Translations under genes and position numbers: made by a program | In this document: one piece after another, positions 1 to 7,056 of the stretch | Position numbering within the stretch: position 1 is the first letter of the stretch | Layout: every line of letters starts with the position of its first letter | DNA from: Phycisphaerales bacterium | GTDB taxonomy: Bacteria; Planctomycetota; Phycisphaerae; Tepidisphaerales; Tepidisphaeraceae | NCBI GenBank assembly: GCA_003153655.1 | Contig: PMAK01000257.1 | Coordinates: 1 to 9,632 of the forward strand | Reading direction: 5' to 3' | Length of the DNA stretch: 9,632 nucleotides | The notes under the pieces: model-generated | The model's input: only the letters and a program-made list of their open reading frames with translations | The model's database searches: none | What the model was told of the DNA's origin: nothing

Positions 1-505
1 CCGCGCAGCGGCGATGCAATCGAGCGATCGGCGTGGCGTGAGCGTCGCATAGGAGTGACCAGAGCGCAGCGGAGAACCGGCGGAGTTTTGGCGAAAGGTG
101 GGAATCCACTCATGCCCGGCGCTGAAGCGAATCGGCGGCATACCGCGCGGGTGAACGAACCGAGGGCAGTCGCTCTACGTCATGTGCTGGAATCCGCGCG
201 ATATCACGGGAAGGCTGGCACGGAAGCTCGCGCGGTCGGCGGATTGCTGAGGGTTGGCGGTTCGCCGACTGGTTGGCCAACGGATCGACGTTTTGCAGCA
301 GCGGCCAGCAGGATGTCGAGGTCAACATCGCGGTCGGTCGAGGTACGGCCATGCCACGGCGCTCGGCTAATGAAAATCACGGGAGCGCACGGTACTCGAA
401 AAGGCGGGTATTTGCGGGTATCAGCTACCTTTTAATGGTCCGAACCAAACGGCATGCGGATCGCAATGAAAGTTTGTGGTTGTCCGGAATGTATCCGGCA
501 TTTGT
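1..505. other. no supportable gene; left-edge region
   Basis: About 500 bases without a gene I can defend. The first plus-strand frame is open from the left edge to a stop at 433-435, but its translation is arginine-rich, resembles no family I know, and has no convincing ribosome site, so it is probably GC-rich chance openness. A 9-bp direct repeat GCGCAGCGG occurs at 3-11 and 64-72. A hairpin GTTGGCG/CGCCGAC lies near 252-268, followed by a short GTTGG/CCAAC inverted repeat. Just downstream of the PIN gene a weak CCGGA-TACAT-TCCGG hairpin (484-498) could end the minus-strand operon, but it has no T-run. Confidence 0.4.
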
Positions 506-1072
506 TTACTGTGTTATTGATACAGCGTTTTGGATTGTCCAATTTTGGAGGATTAGCGGCGGGTCCATTCCGGAAGCGATATCGCGGATTGACTGCATTC
601 TGTCGTTTGTTACCAACACCATTCCGTGAGCTACCGCTTGAGCGCAGAGCCAAAGATCGTTCTCTTGAATCTGCAACTCCTTGGCTGTGGCAGGATCAAC
701 TAGCTGTTCGGGCCGCATCTTTGGTCTGCGTTTGTCACCGGGCGCGAACTTGTTGAACAGACGGGTTCTCAGGTCGCCGTACGCTACGGCAGCGTCCGGC
801 GAAAGTTCAAACGGCTCAGGTAACTCCTCTTTCACAAACTTTATGTACGCCGCTTGTGCGACTGGGTCGGGCGAGAGCGCGACGCGATGCCCGAACTCGA
901 TCTCGCCAAGCGTTAGAACTGAGACGAGTAACTTCGGCTGGACTTCAAGAGAGGCGGTCAATTGCCGCAGCATATCGACGTTCCCGCGTACGGCGGAGTG
1001 CTGAGGGCAGTCGCCGTCGTGCCAGTACCGAACCGTCTGCGTGTCGAGTAGAAAATCACGCACGTTATTCAT
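506..1072 (-). CDS. PIN-domain nuclease (VapC-like), coupled to the methyltransferase
   Basis: The 188-residue product starts at the ATG at 1072, inside the methyltransferase stop (ATGAATAA overlap), with GGAGG just upstream. A GTG at 1099 would add nine residues but lacks a comparable ribosome site. Four acidic residues expected of a PIN metal-dependent RNase are visible: D10 in FLLDT, E57 in TLGEIEFG, D139 in QENDLWLCA and D157 in LVTND. The last two sit in the typical 'NDLW.CAQAVAHGMVLVTND' C-terminal half. Family knowledge: PIN proteins cleave RNA, most often as VapC toxins paired with a small antitoxin. No antitoxin is encoded beside it; its only partner is the 877-residue DNA methyltransferase, to which it appears translationally coupled. 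At 188 residues it is longer than a typical 130-residue VapC; the extra length lies roughly between residues 65 and 130. The PIN fold is fairly sure; its target and role are inference. Confidence 0.85.
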   Translation of the reverse strand: MNNVRDFLLDTQTVRYWHDGDCPQHSAVRGNVDMLRQLTASLEVQPKLLVSVLTLGEIEFGHRVALSPDPVAQAAYIKFVKEELPEPFELSPDAAVAYGDLRTRLFNKFAPGDKRRPKMRPEQLVDPATAKELQIQENDLWLCAQAVAHGMVLVTNDRMQSIRDIASGMDPPLILQNWTIQNAVSITQ

Positions 1073-3698
1073 CGCCTCCGAATGCCGCAGCGGCGGCACG
1101 CAGAGCCGCCTTTCCTGCCGCTGACTTGTCGGGCTTTATGCGCGCGTCGACCTGATCGACTGTCGAGCCTCGATAGCCGGAGGAAATAAACTTGTGGAGA
1201 GGGACGAGAGATTTGAACTCCGCAGGGAAATAGTCGCTGAAAATGCACCCAGCACCACGACGTTCATGTCCGCGGAAGTAATCTAGTAATTGTCGCTCAA
1301 GCTTGATCGGAAGAGCATAGAGACGAAGCACTGCGGCATCGAGGGCAAGTAGTGCCTCACGAACTTGGGATTCGGTGGGACCAACATGAACAGGCTTTGT
1401 TTGTTCGAAAAGCGACTCTCGATGACGTGAAGCGGCACGCGGTGTCGTCACGGTGGCTTCTCGTTGGGCCGCAACTGTTCTGTACGCGTCTGCCAGCCGC
1501 GTCACAGTTCGAATGCTTTTTGCGTCAAACGACGGAACTGGAATGTCGGCGATCGCGCTATCGGCGTTGTCTCTTTTCATCGTGTCGCTCGCAATAAATG
1601 CGTTTGCGACAGGCGAGTTGAGAATCGCCCAAAGGAAGAGTGCGGGCACGCTGGGCAATTTTGGTCGAATGGTTAGGAAATTGTTCTTGACGGGCTTTCC
1701 ATCGGGGTCTAGCAGCGCCTTAATACGCCATGGACCCCTCGCCGTTCGCGTGCGATTAACGAGAACCTTTGCGAGTCCATCGGGCATTCCCTGTCGCGCG
1801 TTTCCGATCAATCCAAGACGAGTTGAGATACCGATTTCGGGAGGTGCTTTGAAAATCGCTTGGTCGCGGCTGACGCTAGCATATCCGGCGAGATATCCCG
1901 TTTTCGGTTGTGGAGTTACTACTGGCACCCCTCCACGATCCTGCTCCCCTTTGAATTCAATGCCACGCCCAACCGTTGCAATATCCCGAACAAGCTGATT
2001 GGCCGACAGTGTCTTCCAAACTTCGTCAAGCGCTGGGATAGCCAATTCAAGACCAGGATTCTCGCTCAGGCGACTTTGCAGGGCCACTGAGTCGGTCGTG
2101 ACGGAATAGTTTTGCTGGAATGCCGCCATACCTCTCTCGCCGACCATACGGAGACGGACGCGGTGAGACCCAATGTCCTGGCCTGCCTTCCGTCGACGGC
2201 CAAGGATGATTGCCGTTTCCGCCTCGGCAAACTCGAACACCTTTCCAGGGAATCGGCAGACCTCCGCGATTTCAAATTCACGGAGAAGTTCGACGCGAAT
2301 GGCTTTGGCTTCGAGTCCACTGACGACGGACTGTGGAACGACGACGCCAAATACGCTGCCCGGACGTAAATGGTCGAGCGTGCGGTGCAGAAGTTCGACG
2401 GCCTTCTTGTGCGATACTGAATGCCCGGCCTGTTCACACCGGACTTTGTCGTTTTGGTCGAACTTCTCATACGGCGGATTACTCAACAGAATGCGGCATC
2501 TCGCCGCCTCGCGCATGAGCACGTCGGAGACGTACATATCACCGGCTTCTAAATCCCAGCCGTTGGGGTTGGGGATGTCGGCGAGCGTAAGCGAAAGGCG
2601 CGCGATTTCGCGGGCAAAGTCGTCGACCTCAACACCGTGGATGTGGTTCTTCAAATAGGCATGGACCTTAGCCTCTGTCTGGTCGTGCATCTCAAGTCGA
2701 AGTAGCCGCATGGCGGAGAGGAGGAATGGCGCATGACCGCACGCGGGCTCGAACACATGACGGTCGTCAGCCGGGATCTCGCAGATCCAGTCGTAAAGTT
2801 CCCAGACCATGTAGTCTACGAGCCAGGGCGGGGTGGCGTGGATTCCCAGTTTTTTGCGGAGGGCTTTGCTGACAAGCGTGTGCTCGTAGACGTAGGCAAG
2901 GGTCTCTGGAGAGACCACGCTAAAGCTGCCTGCTCCGCTGAACAGTGACGTCGCGGATGTAAGCGCTGTCTTCCATTTGCCTTGGAGCGCTATTGTCTGG
3001 CCAGCACTGTAGTGCTTGGCTACGGCAGAGAGAACTTCGGCCGGATCGGAAAGGTCCAATCCCTTGAACCCATGAACGCCTTTGTCTTTGAGGATTTTTC
3101 CGGCAAGCATCCGAAACACCGCAGTAAATACGTCGCGAAGCATCTCGCGGCCCGGATTGCCTTGGCCGAGCCCAGTCAATGTCGCCCTGGTCATCGCTTC
3201 GACCAAATCGTGGATCTTCTTGCCTGCTTCTTCCCGCAGCAGCGGAAGAAGCCCGGCATCGACGAAATCGAGTTGTCGAGACCTGACCACACGGGCAATC
3301 GTCTTTCCTCTATAGATGCTTAGTGGCCCTAATGCTTCCTTATGCTGACGCACCAGCGTCGGAAAATCTCCGACGGGCCTTGATGCAAAGAGGGTTGGCG
3401 CCGTGTCGTGCTGCATCCACCAATCGACATGACCGTTGTGCCGCACCCAGACCACGGGAGCACCAAGATCACGGCATGACCGCGCGGCGGTTTCCGGATG
3501 ATCGCCGCCTTCCACAACAGCTATACACGCGGAATCGAAGTCCCAAGGTTTTGCAACGAACCCAACAAGCGGAATGATCTTCGATCCAAACTTGAAGTCT
3601 GGTCCCAACCGCGCGCCCGAATACCCGCACTCTTCCAAGAGCGGCTTGAGGGCTGCGGCGGGCTGGGTAGATGGCGGCACGGTGGCGGTTTGCTCCAT
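1065..3698 (-). CDS. N6-adenine DNA methyltransferase (type I/IIG-like, large single chain)
   Basis: The 877-residue protein transfers a methyl group from S-adenosylmethionine to adenine N6 in DNA. Motif I (SAM binding) is VFEPACGHAPF at 315-325, an acidic motif region follows at GVEVDDFAREIARLSL (355-370), and catalytic motif IV is NPPY at 407-410 in ILLSNPPYEKF. Residues about 160-300 form a helical segment like the N-terminal bundle of HsdM/Eco57I-type enzymes. Residues about 560-720 look like a target-recognition region, including the 'LFLWAILNSPVANAF' stretch seen in such domains. The C-terminal 100 residues (ALDAAVLRLYALP...YFPAEFKSLVPLHKFIS) are a conserved tail. Residues 1-130 contain WDFDSACIAVVEG, a possible remnant of a nuclease-like fold, but no full PD-(D/E)XK motif is seen. 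The ATG at 3698 has no strong ribosome site; an isolated TACAAT-like -10 lies at 3756-3761. The upstream gap (3699-3901) shows nothing else. No HsdS or HsdR is present; the gene overlaps the PIN nuclease gene. Confidence 0.88.
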   Translation of the reverse strand: MEQTATVPPSTQPAAALKPLLEECGYSGARLGPDFKFGSKIIPLVGFVAKPWDFDSACIAVVEGGDHPETAARSCRDLGAPVVWVRHNGHVDWWMQHDTAPTLFASRPVGDFPTLVRQHKEALGPLSIYRGKTIARVVRSRQLDFVDAGLLPLLREEAGKKIHDLVEAMTRATLTGLGQGNPGREMLRDVFTAVFRMLAGKILKDKGVHGFKGLDLSDPAEVLSAVAKHYSAGQTIALQGKWKTALTSATSLFSGAGSFSVVSPETLAYVYEHTLVSKALRKKLGIHATPPWLVDYMVWELYDWICEIPADDRHVFEPACGHAPFLLSAMRLLRLEMHDQTEAKVHAYLKNHIHGVEVDDFAREIARLSLTLADIPNPNGWDLEAGDMYVSDVLMREAARCRILLSNPPYEKFDQNDKVRCEQAGHSVSHKKAVELLHRTLDHLRPGSVFGVVVPQSVVSGLEAKAIRVELLREFEIAEVCRFPGKVFEFAEAETAIILGRRRKAGQDIGSHRVRLRMVGERGMAAFQQNYSVTTDSVALQSRLSENPGLELAIPALDEVWKTLSANQLVRDIATVGRGIEFKGEQDRGGVPVVTPQPKTGYLAGYASVSRDQAIFKAPPEIGISTRLGLIGNARQGMPDGLAKVLVNRTRTARGPWRIKALLDPDGKPVKNNFLTIRPKLPSVPALFLWAILNSPVANAFIASDTMKRDNADSAIADIPVPSFDAKSIRTVTRLADAYRTVAAQREATVTTPRAASRHRESLFEQTKPVHVGPTESQVREALLALDAAVLRLYALPIKLERQLLDYFRGHERRGAGCIFSDYFPAEFKSLVPLHKFISSGYRGSTVDQVDARIKPDKSAAGKAALRAAAAAFGGDE

Positions 3699-3901
3699 TA
3701 AATTGTGGAAATTTTGGGCATTCGGTTCCTGATCCTTTTATCGGCTCACAGGTCAATTGTACGGGAACCGGTGGGAGCGGGCGAGTGAGCATGGTTCAGC
3801 GATCTTCTGGGCATTGCGTCCATGTCTAGCCAAAAACGGGACCTCGAAACATCTCCTACGGGCCGGCTTGGGCGTGAATCGCCGCAAGGATTCATTGCAC
3901 C

Positions 3902-4453
3902 CTACCAAGTCAATAGCGGATGACGGACCGACTCAATTTGACCGTATTCAATCGGGCCATAGCAACGGCTATCGAAGCTGTTGGGAATCCGGTTTGAGAA
4001 AACAAAGAATTCGTCCGATCCGAGCACGCGGCGGTCGCGCCAGACAGGCAGCACGCGGCCGGCGCTATCTTGCGCTGGTGGCATCGGTGCAACGGGATGC
4101 CCGTTGATCGCCAGCCACGCGCCGGTCGTGTCAACGAGGTCGCCCGGACCGGCCGCAATCGGTTTGAGAATGTACCAGTTCTCACCGCTGTTCCCGCTAC
4201 GACCATGCACATAAGGCCGCGCCGCAGGCGGAATACAAAAATCGACAAGCTTTCCAACGGCGGGTTCCTCCGAAGATCGAAGATACAGGCCGGGCGCCAC
4301 GCTTGGCGATGTGTTGATCACCAGAATTCGATGATCTCCCAGAAATGGCAGAATTGTGATCAGCAGCAGGACGGCCGCGAGGCGCAACAAGATCTGACGG
4401 CGGCGCGCGGTGTCGAAGGCAGCACACCCGCCATGATGCGTTAGGCGCGGCAT
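3902..4453 (-). CDS. traF: TraF-like conjugative transfer signal peptidase (S26 family)
   Basis: The 183-residue product matches the S26C/TraF group of membrane serine peptidases, which in conjugative systems mature (and for RP4 cyclise) the pilin. A single N-terminal membrane segment lies at residues 21-37 (ILLRLAAVLLLITILPF). The catalytic serine region is NTSPSVAPGLYLR, with S51 the likely nucleophile. The general-base lysine is K97 in YILKPIAAGPGD. The conserved late motif is NSFDSRCYGPI (158-168), and the protein ends in PLLTW, like family members. Length is normal. It starts at the ATG at 4453, overlapping the DUF2840 gene by 13 bp, with GGAG eight bases upstream, so the two are co-translated. 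No pilin, relaxase or type IV secretion gene is in the window. Confidence 0.87.
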   Translation of the reverse strand: MPRLTHHGGCAAFDTARRRQILLRLAAVLLLITILPFLGDHRILVINTSPSVAPGLYLRSSEEPAVGKLVDFCIPPAARPYVHGRSGNSGENWYILKPIAAGPGDLVDTTGAWLAINGHPVAPMPPAQDSAGRVLPVWRDRRVLGSDEFFVFSNRIPNSFDSRCYGPIEYGQIESVRHPLLTW

Positions 4454-4911
4454 GCCATGTTCTCCATGTCAAACAATTCCAAGGGCATTTGGCAGAGGAG
4501 CAATTCTTGTGCGGCGTTGATCCAGAAGGTGGCGGGCATTTGCGCGGGGTTGTGTTTCCGGCGTTTTAACTCCTCGATCAAGTCGAGCAATTGATCTACG
4601 GCCTCATCTTGTCCGGCTGGCCCATGCTGACGGACAACAACGTGCACCACGACGCCGGGACGGATGCCAGGAAGGACACGACCGCTCTTTCCTGGTGGTA
4701 GCGCTTCAACAATTGCCAAGGTACGGTGTTGACGGTCGCCCGGATATCGCCGCGACCAGACAACGCCAAATATCTGTCCAGGACGGAAGTGGTATTCGGC
4801 ATGGCCATTTCGATCCACTTGCCGACGGGCTGGATCGCCAAAACCCAGGCAATCGCTCATTGCGCCGGCCACACGCCCGGCAACAAATCGAGTAAAATGT
4901 TCTGAACGCAC
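4441..4911 (-). CDS. DUF2840 family protein (conjugative-element accessory)
   Basis: The 156-residue protein has features I associate with DUF2840. These are FGDPARRQVDRNGHAEYHFRPGQIFGVVWSRR (23-55), LPGIRPGVVVHVVV (80-93) and a C-terminal helical part with a QDEAVDQLLDLIEELKRRKHNPAQMPATFW-type segment (101-130). The family's function is unknown; it is repeatedly found directly before a TraF-type signal peptidase in integrative conjugative elements, exactly the order seen here. The start is the GTG at 4911, chosen because AAGGAGG sits six bases upstream; no better ATG exists in frame. It is the first gene of a minus-strand operon divergent from the repressor gene at 5072, so its expression is probably under that repressor. 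Family assignment is from remembered sequence pattern, not from a search. Confidence 0.75.
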   Translation of the reverse strand: MRSEHFTRFVAGRVAGAMSDCLGFGDPARRQVDRNGHAEYHFRPGQIFGVVWSRRYPGDRQHRTLAIVEALPPGKSGRVLPGIRPGVVVHVVVRQHGPAGQDEAVDQLLDLIEELKRRKHNPAQMPATFWINAAQELLLCQMPLELFDMENMACRA

Positions 4912-4953
4912 GCGCCGCCTCCTTCATTTTGGACTTGCTTTTTGGTTATGCGA

Positions 4954-4983
4954 ACATTACCCTAACTACGGGAAGGGAGTCAA
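4954..4983 (-). promoter_or_regulatory. candidate promoter for the DUF2840-traF operon
   Basis: Reading the minus strand, TTGACT (4983-4978) is a good -35. A weak -10, TAATGT (4959-4954), follows after 18 bases. It is about 40 bp upstream of the DUF2840 GTG. The weak -10 makes the call tentative. Confidence 0.25.
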
Positions 4984-4992
4984 GAACAATTC

Positions 4993-5016
4993 GTCCACTT
5001 TGAATTCAATTTGGAC
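4993..5016. promoter_or_regulatory. 24-bp near-palindrome, candidate repressor operator
   Basis: The site reads GTCCA-N2-TTGAATTCAA-N2-TGGAC, with 20 of 24 positions symmetric. It lies in the 160-bp gap between the divergent DUF2840 and repressor genes, ten bases upstream of the candidate minus-strand -35. A TTTGGAC sequence matching one half-site recurs at 4928-4934, beside the DUF2840 ribosome site. Size and position suit a dimeric LexA/CI-type repressor controlling both directions. The identity of the binder is inferred. Confidence 0.55.
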
Positions 5017-5071
5017 GGGCGGCAATTTGAAGGAGTAATAGCGGCTTCTGGAAAGGACTATTGAGGCTGTC

Positions 5072-5749
5072 ATGCAAGACGAAACCCGCACGGTGAGAAT
5101 TTCCGGTGAGCGCTTGGCAGAGGTCTGGCGCGAGGCGGCGATGTCCAAAGAGACTTTCGCGCAGGCAATCGGTCTGAAAAGGTCTGGCACATTCCGATTG
5201 ATGCGGCCCGGCACCCACGCGATGTTTACGGACAATTTCCGCCGCATGGCGACGGCGCTGAACACGACGCCTACTGAACTGAAATGCAGAATCGGCGTCG
5301 GCGAGTCGGACGACGACGCGGACGCGATTAGCGGCGTCGCCGGCGATGCGCAACCGCTTGTCGAAATTGTGAGCTTCCACAGCGTCAGTGCGGGCGTGCG
5401 CAGCGAGCGGCTTGGAATCGAAACCGGCACAGTAAGAGTCCCGCCGAATCTCGGCGACTTTTGCGTGTGCATCGACGGCGATTCGATGATGCCGGAGTAT
5501 CCGAACCGGGCGATGGCCGTGTTCAAATCGGTAGAAGGACAGGAGTTCGTCTACGGACAGGACTACATCGTCTGGTTCACCAACGATGAGTGTTATTTCA
5601 GCCGGGTGTTTGAAAGTGAGGATGACCGCGACATGTTGGTGCTGCGAAAGATCAACGCCGACCGTGAGCGGTTTCCCGACCGAACCGTGCATCGTCGGGA
5701 TATAGCGCGCGTCGCCCATTGCACGGCTGTAACGGTCCGCAAAACTTGA
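5072..5749 (+). CDS. HTH / S24 (LexA-CI-like) repressor lacking the catalytic lysine
   Basis: The 225-residue protein combines an N-terminal DNA-binding region (about 11-75, ERLAEVWREAAMSKETFAQAIGL...) with a C-terminal S24 peptidase-like domain (about 95-220). The self-cleavage site is recognisable as PLVEIVSFHSVSAG, with the Ala107-Gly108 bond. The nucleophile is S138 in IDGDSMMPEY. In family members a lysine follows in a 'V-K-R-L'-type strand; here the equivalent strand reads ECYFSRVFE, with S177 where the lysine is expected. It may therefore be non-cleavable, acting as a stable dimeric repressor, or relieved another way. GAGG lies five bases before the ATG. It is followed after 22 bp by a second, similarly built regulator. 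It likely controls the divergent transfer operon and the excisionase promoter (inference). Confidence 0.82.
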   Translation: MQDETRTVRISGERLAEVWREAAMSKETFAQAIGLKRSGTFRLMRPGTHAMFTDNFRRMATALNTTPTELKCRIGVGESDDDADAISGVAGDAQPLVEIVSFHSVSAGVRSERLGIETGTVRVPPNLGDFCVCIDGDSMMPEYPNRAMAVFKSVEGQEFVYGQDYIVWFTNDECYFSRVFESEDDRDMLVLRKINADRERFPDRTVHRRDIARVAHCTAVTVRKT

Positions 5750-5771
5750 TGGTTCCTAACAAGGAAGAACG

Positions 5772-6470
5772 ATGTCGAGGCTTATTGAATGGCTCGACCA
5801 TCGCATGGAAGTGGTGGGAATTGAAAATCGGAAGGATCTATCAGAATACTCGGGCGTATCGGAAGACGCGCTGGAGGATACGAACACCGTCGGTTCGCTG
5901 ACGTTGTTAAACCGTTCCGAACGGCGGTGGCTCGCTGCCGCGCTGCGCGTGTCGCTGCGCAAATTGGAACAACTCGATAGCGGGGAGATTGATTCGATAC
6001 GCGATGACCATGTTGTGGATGTTGATGTGCGAGGCCGGCCCCTGCCCCGGCAGGAGGATGACCCCGCGTATTGGACGCCGAAAGAGGTCAAGCCGGAAGA
6101 TCGCGGCACGCCGCTCGTCGGACGCATCAGGTCAAACGGAACCGCGGAAGCGGATGAGGATTGGCAAGAAGAATGGGGACGGCGCGTCCCGGCGCGATTC
6201 GGCAAGGGCTTTGACATTTACGCGATGGAAATCGAGGGAACGCAGCAGTGCGTTGTGTTCCACAACATTCCAGCCTGGGAGTTTCGAGAGGGGGAAGCGG
6301 CGCTTTACGCCTGGGACGGCTGCGAGGCGAAAGGTTGGTTTGGTCGAGTCATGTTGCTTCCGCTCGCGGCGATCGTCATCACGACGGATGGAACGCGGCA
6401 TCGGTTGGACCCGGAAACCATCGTGCGGATCGGGAAAGTCATCGGACGATGGCGGCCGTTGCGGCCCTGA
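5772..6470 (+). CDS. second regulator, HTH with degenerate S24-like domain
   Basis: The 232-residue product has a helical N-terminus (1-70, MSRLIEWLDHRMEVVGIENRKDLSEYSGVSEDAL...) that fits a divergent XRE-type HTH. The C-terminal part opens with TPLVGRIRSNG (113-123), resembling the LexA-type 'PLxGxVxAG' cleavage stretch with Ala replaced by Asn. No GDSM-type nucleophile is seen: the corresponding strand reads IYAMEIEGTQQC. A later GEAALYAWDGCEAKGWFGRVMLLP segment resembles the catalytic-dyad strands but lacks the lysine. AAGGAAG precedes the ATG, 22 bp after the first regulator's stop, so the two are one operon. It could be a diverged duplicate that forms heterodimers, an antirepressor or an activator. 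Family assignment is moderate; function is inferred. Confidence 0.7.
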   Translation: MSRLIEWLDHRMEVVGIENRKDLSEYSGVSEDALEDTNTVGSLTLLNRSERRWLAAALRVSLRKLEQLDSGEIDSIRDDHVVDVDVRGRPLPRQEDDPAYWTPKEVKPEDRGTPLVGRIRSNGTAEADEDWQEEWGRRVPARFGKGFDIYAMEIEGTQQCVVFHNIPAWEFREGEAALYAWDGCEAKGWFGRVMLLPLAAIVITTDGTRHRLDPETIVRIGKVIGRWRPLRP

Positions 6471-6641
6471 GCCAACCCTTCGCTTTACAGGTTGATGCCA
6501 TGTCGTTCCTTCTCAAAAACTCCAAAAGACAAAACCTCATTCGTGGCTGCACTCTTTCATCACGTGCCGGCAGAGAAATGATCCTGACTCCTGGATGCCG
6601 AAAGAAACGCAACCGGACAACAGCGAACTCTACTTCTCTGG

Positions 6642-6650
6642 ATTATACCA
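6642..6650 (-). promoter_or_regulatory. possible minus-strand extended -10 element
   Basis: On the minus strand this reads TGGTATAAT, a perfect extended -10, without a clear -35. Transcription would run antisense into the second regulator gene. It overlaps the operator-like repeats, so it may be fortuitous AT-rich sequence. Confidence 0.25.
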
Positions 6651-6674
6651 TTGACTTTTAGTATACCATATACC
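6644..6674. promoter_or_regulatory. operator-like repeats around the excisionase promoter
   Basis: TATACCAT occurs at 6644-6651 and 6662-6669, 18 bp apart, followed by another ATACC (6670-6674). The second copy lies in a perfect inverted repeat GTATA-CCA-TATAC (6661-6673), between the -35 and -10 of the plus-strand promoter. A protein bound here would block RNA polymerase. It differs from the palindrome at 4993-5016, so it may serve the second regulator or the excisionase itself. Confidence 0.45.
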
Positions 6675-6680
6675 TAAAAT
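6651..6680 (+). promoter_or_regulatory. sigma-70-type promoter for the excisionase-like gene
   Basis: TTGACT (6651-6656) and TAAAAT (6675-6680) are separated by 18 bp, in an AT-rich island within GC-rich sequence. The predicted transcript starts about 45 bp before the ATG at 6731. Confidence 0.55.
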
Positions 6681-6730
6681 ATCCCGAACATGAAAAAGCG
6701 ATGGTTGTACGCTGAGAAAGCGAGCCGACG

Positions 6731-6964
6731 ATGAGGAGCAATGGAAGTTTTGGTGTGGCGATGGAAACAGCCGACCCCCCATATCTGTCGCCGAAGGAAT
6801 TGCTGGAGCGATGGCGTTGTTCGCGCTCCAGTGTGGACCGCATTGCCCGGCGCGCCGGCCTGACGCGCTTTTGCCTTGGTGAAGGCCGGAATGGAATCGT
6901 GCGCTACAGCAGGAAAGAAGTCGAAGCGTTCGAGGCGCAGCGACAAGTGCCGGCCGAGGCTTGA
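6731..6964 (+). CDS. excisionase-like small HTH DNA-binding protein
   Basis: The 77-residue protein is almost entirely a winged-helix 'HTH_17/MerR-like' DNA-binding domain. YLSPKELLERWRCSRSSVDRIARRAGL (18-44) forms the helix-turn-helix, and RFCLGEGRNGIVRYSRKEVEAFEAQ (45-69) forms the wing and last helix. Proteins of this build act as recombination directionality factors (Xis/AlpA type) or small regulators. Its place next to and convergent with a tyrosine integrase supports excisionase. The ATG at 6731 has only a weak ribosome site; an in-frame ATG at 6761 would also preserve the whole domain. It has its own promoter with operator-like repeats. Confidence 0.75.
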   Translation: MRSNGSFGVAMETADPPYLSPKELLERWRCSRSSVDRIARRAGLTRFCLGEGRNGIVRYSRKEVEAFEAQRQVPAEA

Positions 6965-7002
6965 TGAGTGAGTGGACCGCCAGCGTGGGTAGAAAATACA
7001 AT

Positions 7003-7036
7003 CGCTCCGGCGACGCGAAGTTGCCGGAGCGGTTTT
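7003..7036. terminator. bidirectional rho-independent terminator
   Basis: A 12-bp stem (7003-7014 with 7020-7031, one G·T pair) encloses a GCGAA loop. It is followed by GTTTT on the plus strand and by an ATTGTATTTT tract on the minus strand. It sits between the convergent excisionase-like gene and the integrase gene and can end both transcripts. Confidence 0.75.
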
Positions 7037-7056
7037 GTCATGTATTTCAGCGATCC

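Noticed and set aside
1..435. Long open plus-strand frame at the left edge
   Set aside because: Arginine-rich translation with no family resemblance and no convincing ribosome site; probably chance in GC-rich DNA.
273..756. Plus-strand frames over the end of the PIN gene
   Set aside because: Opposite-strand shadows of the well-supported PIN coding sequence with no domain of their own.
4966..5719. Minus-strand frames of 186 and 237 codons
   Set aside because: Antisense to the first regulator, whose S24 motifs clearly fix the plus strand as coding.
6500..6661. Possible 53-residue plus-strand gene (MSFLLKNSKRQN...) between the second regulator and the excisionase-like gene
   Set aside because: Weak ribosome site, no recognisable domain, and it ends inside the promoter/operator island.
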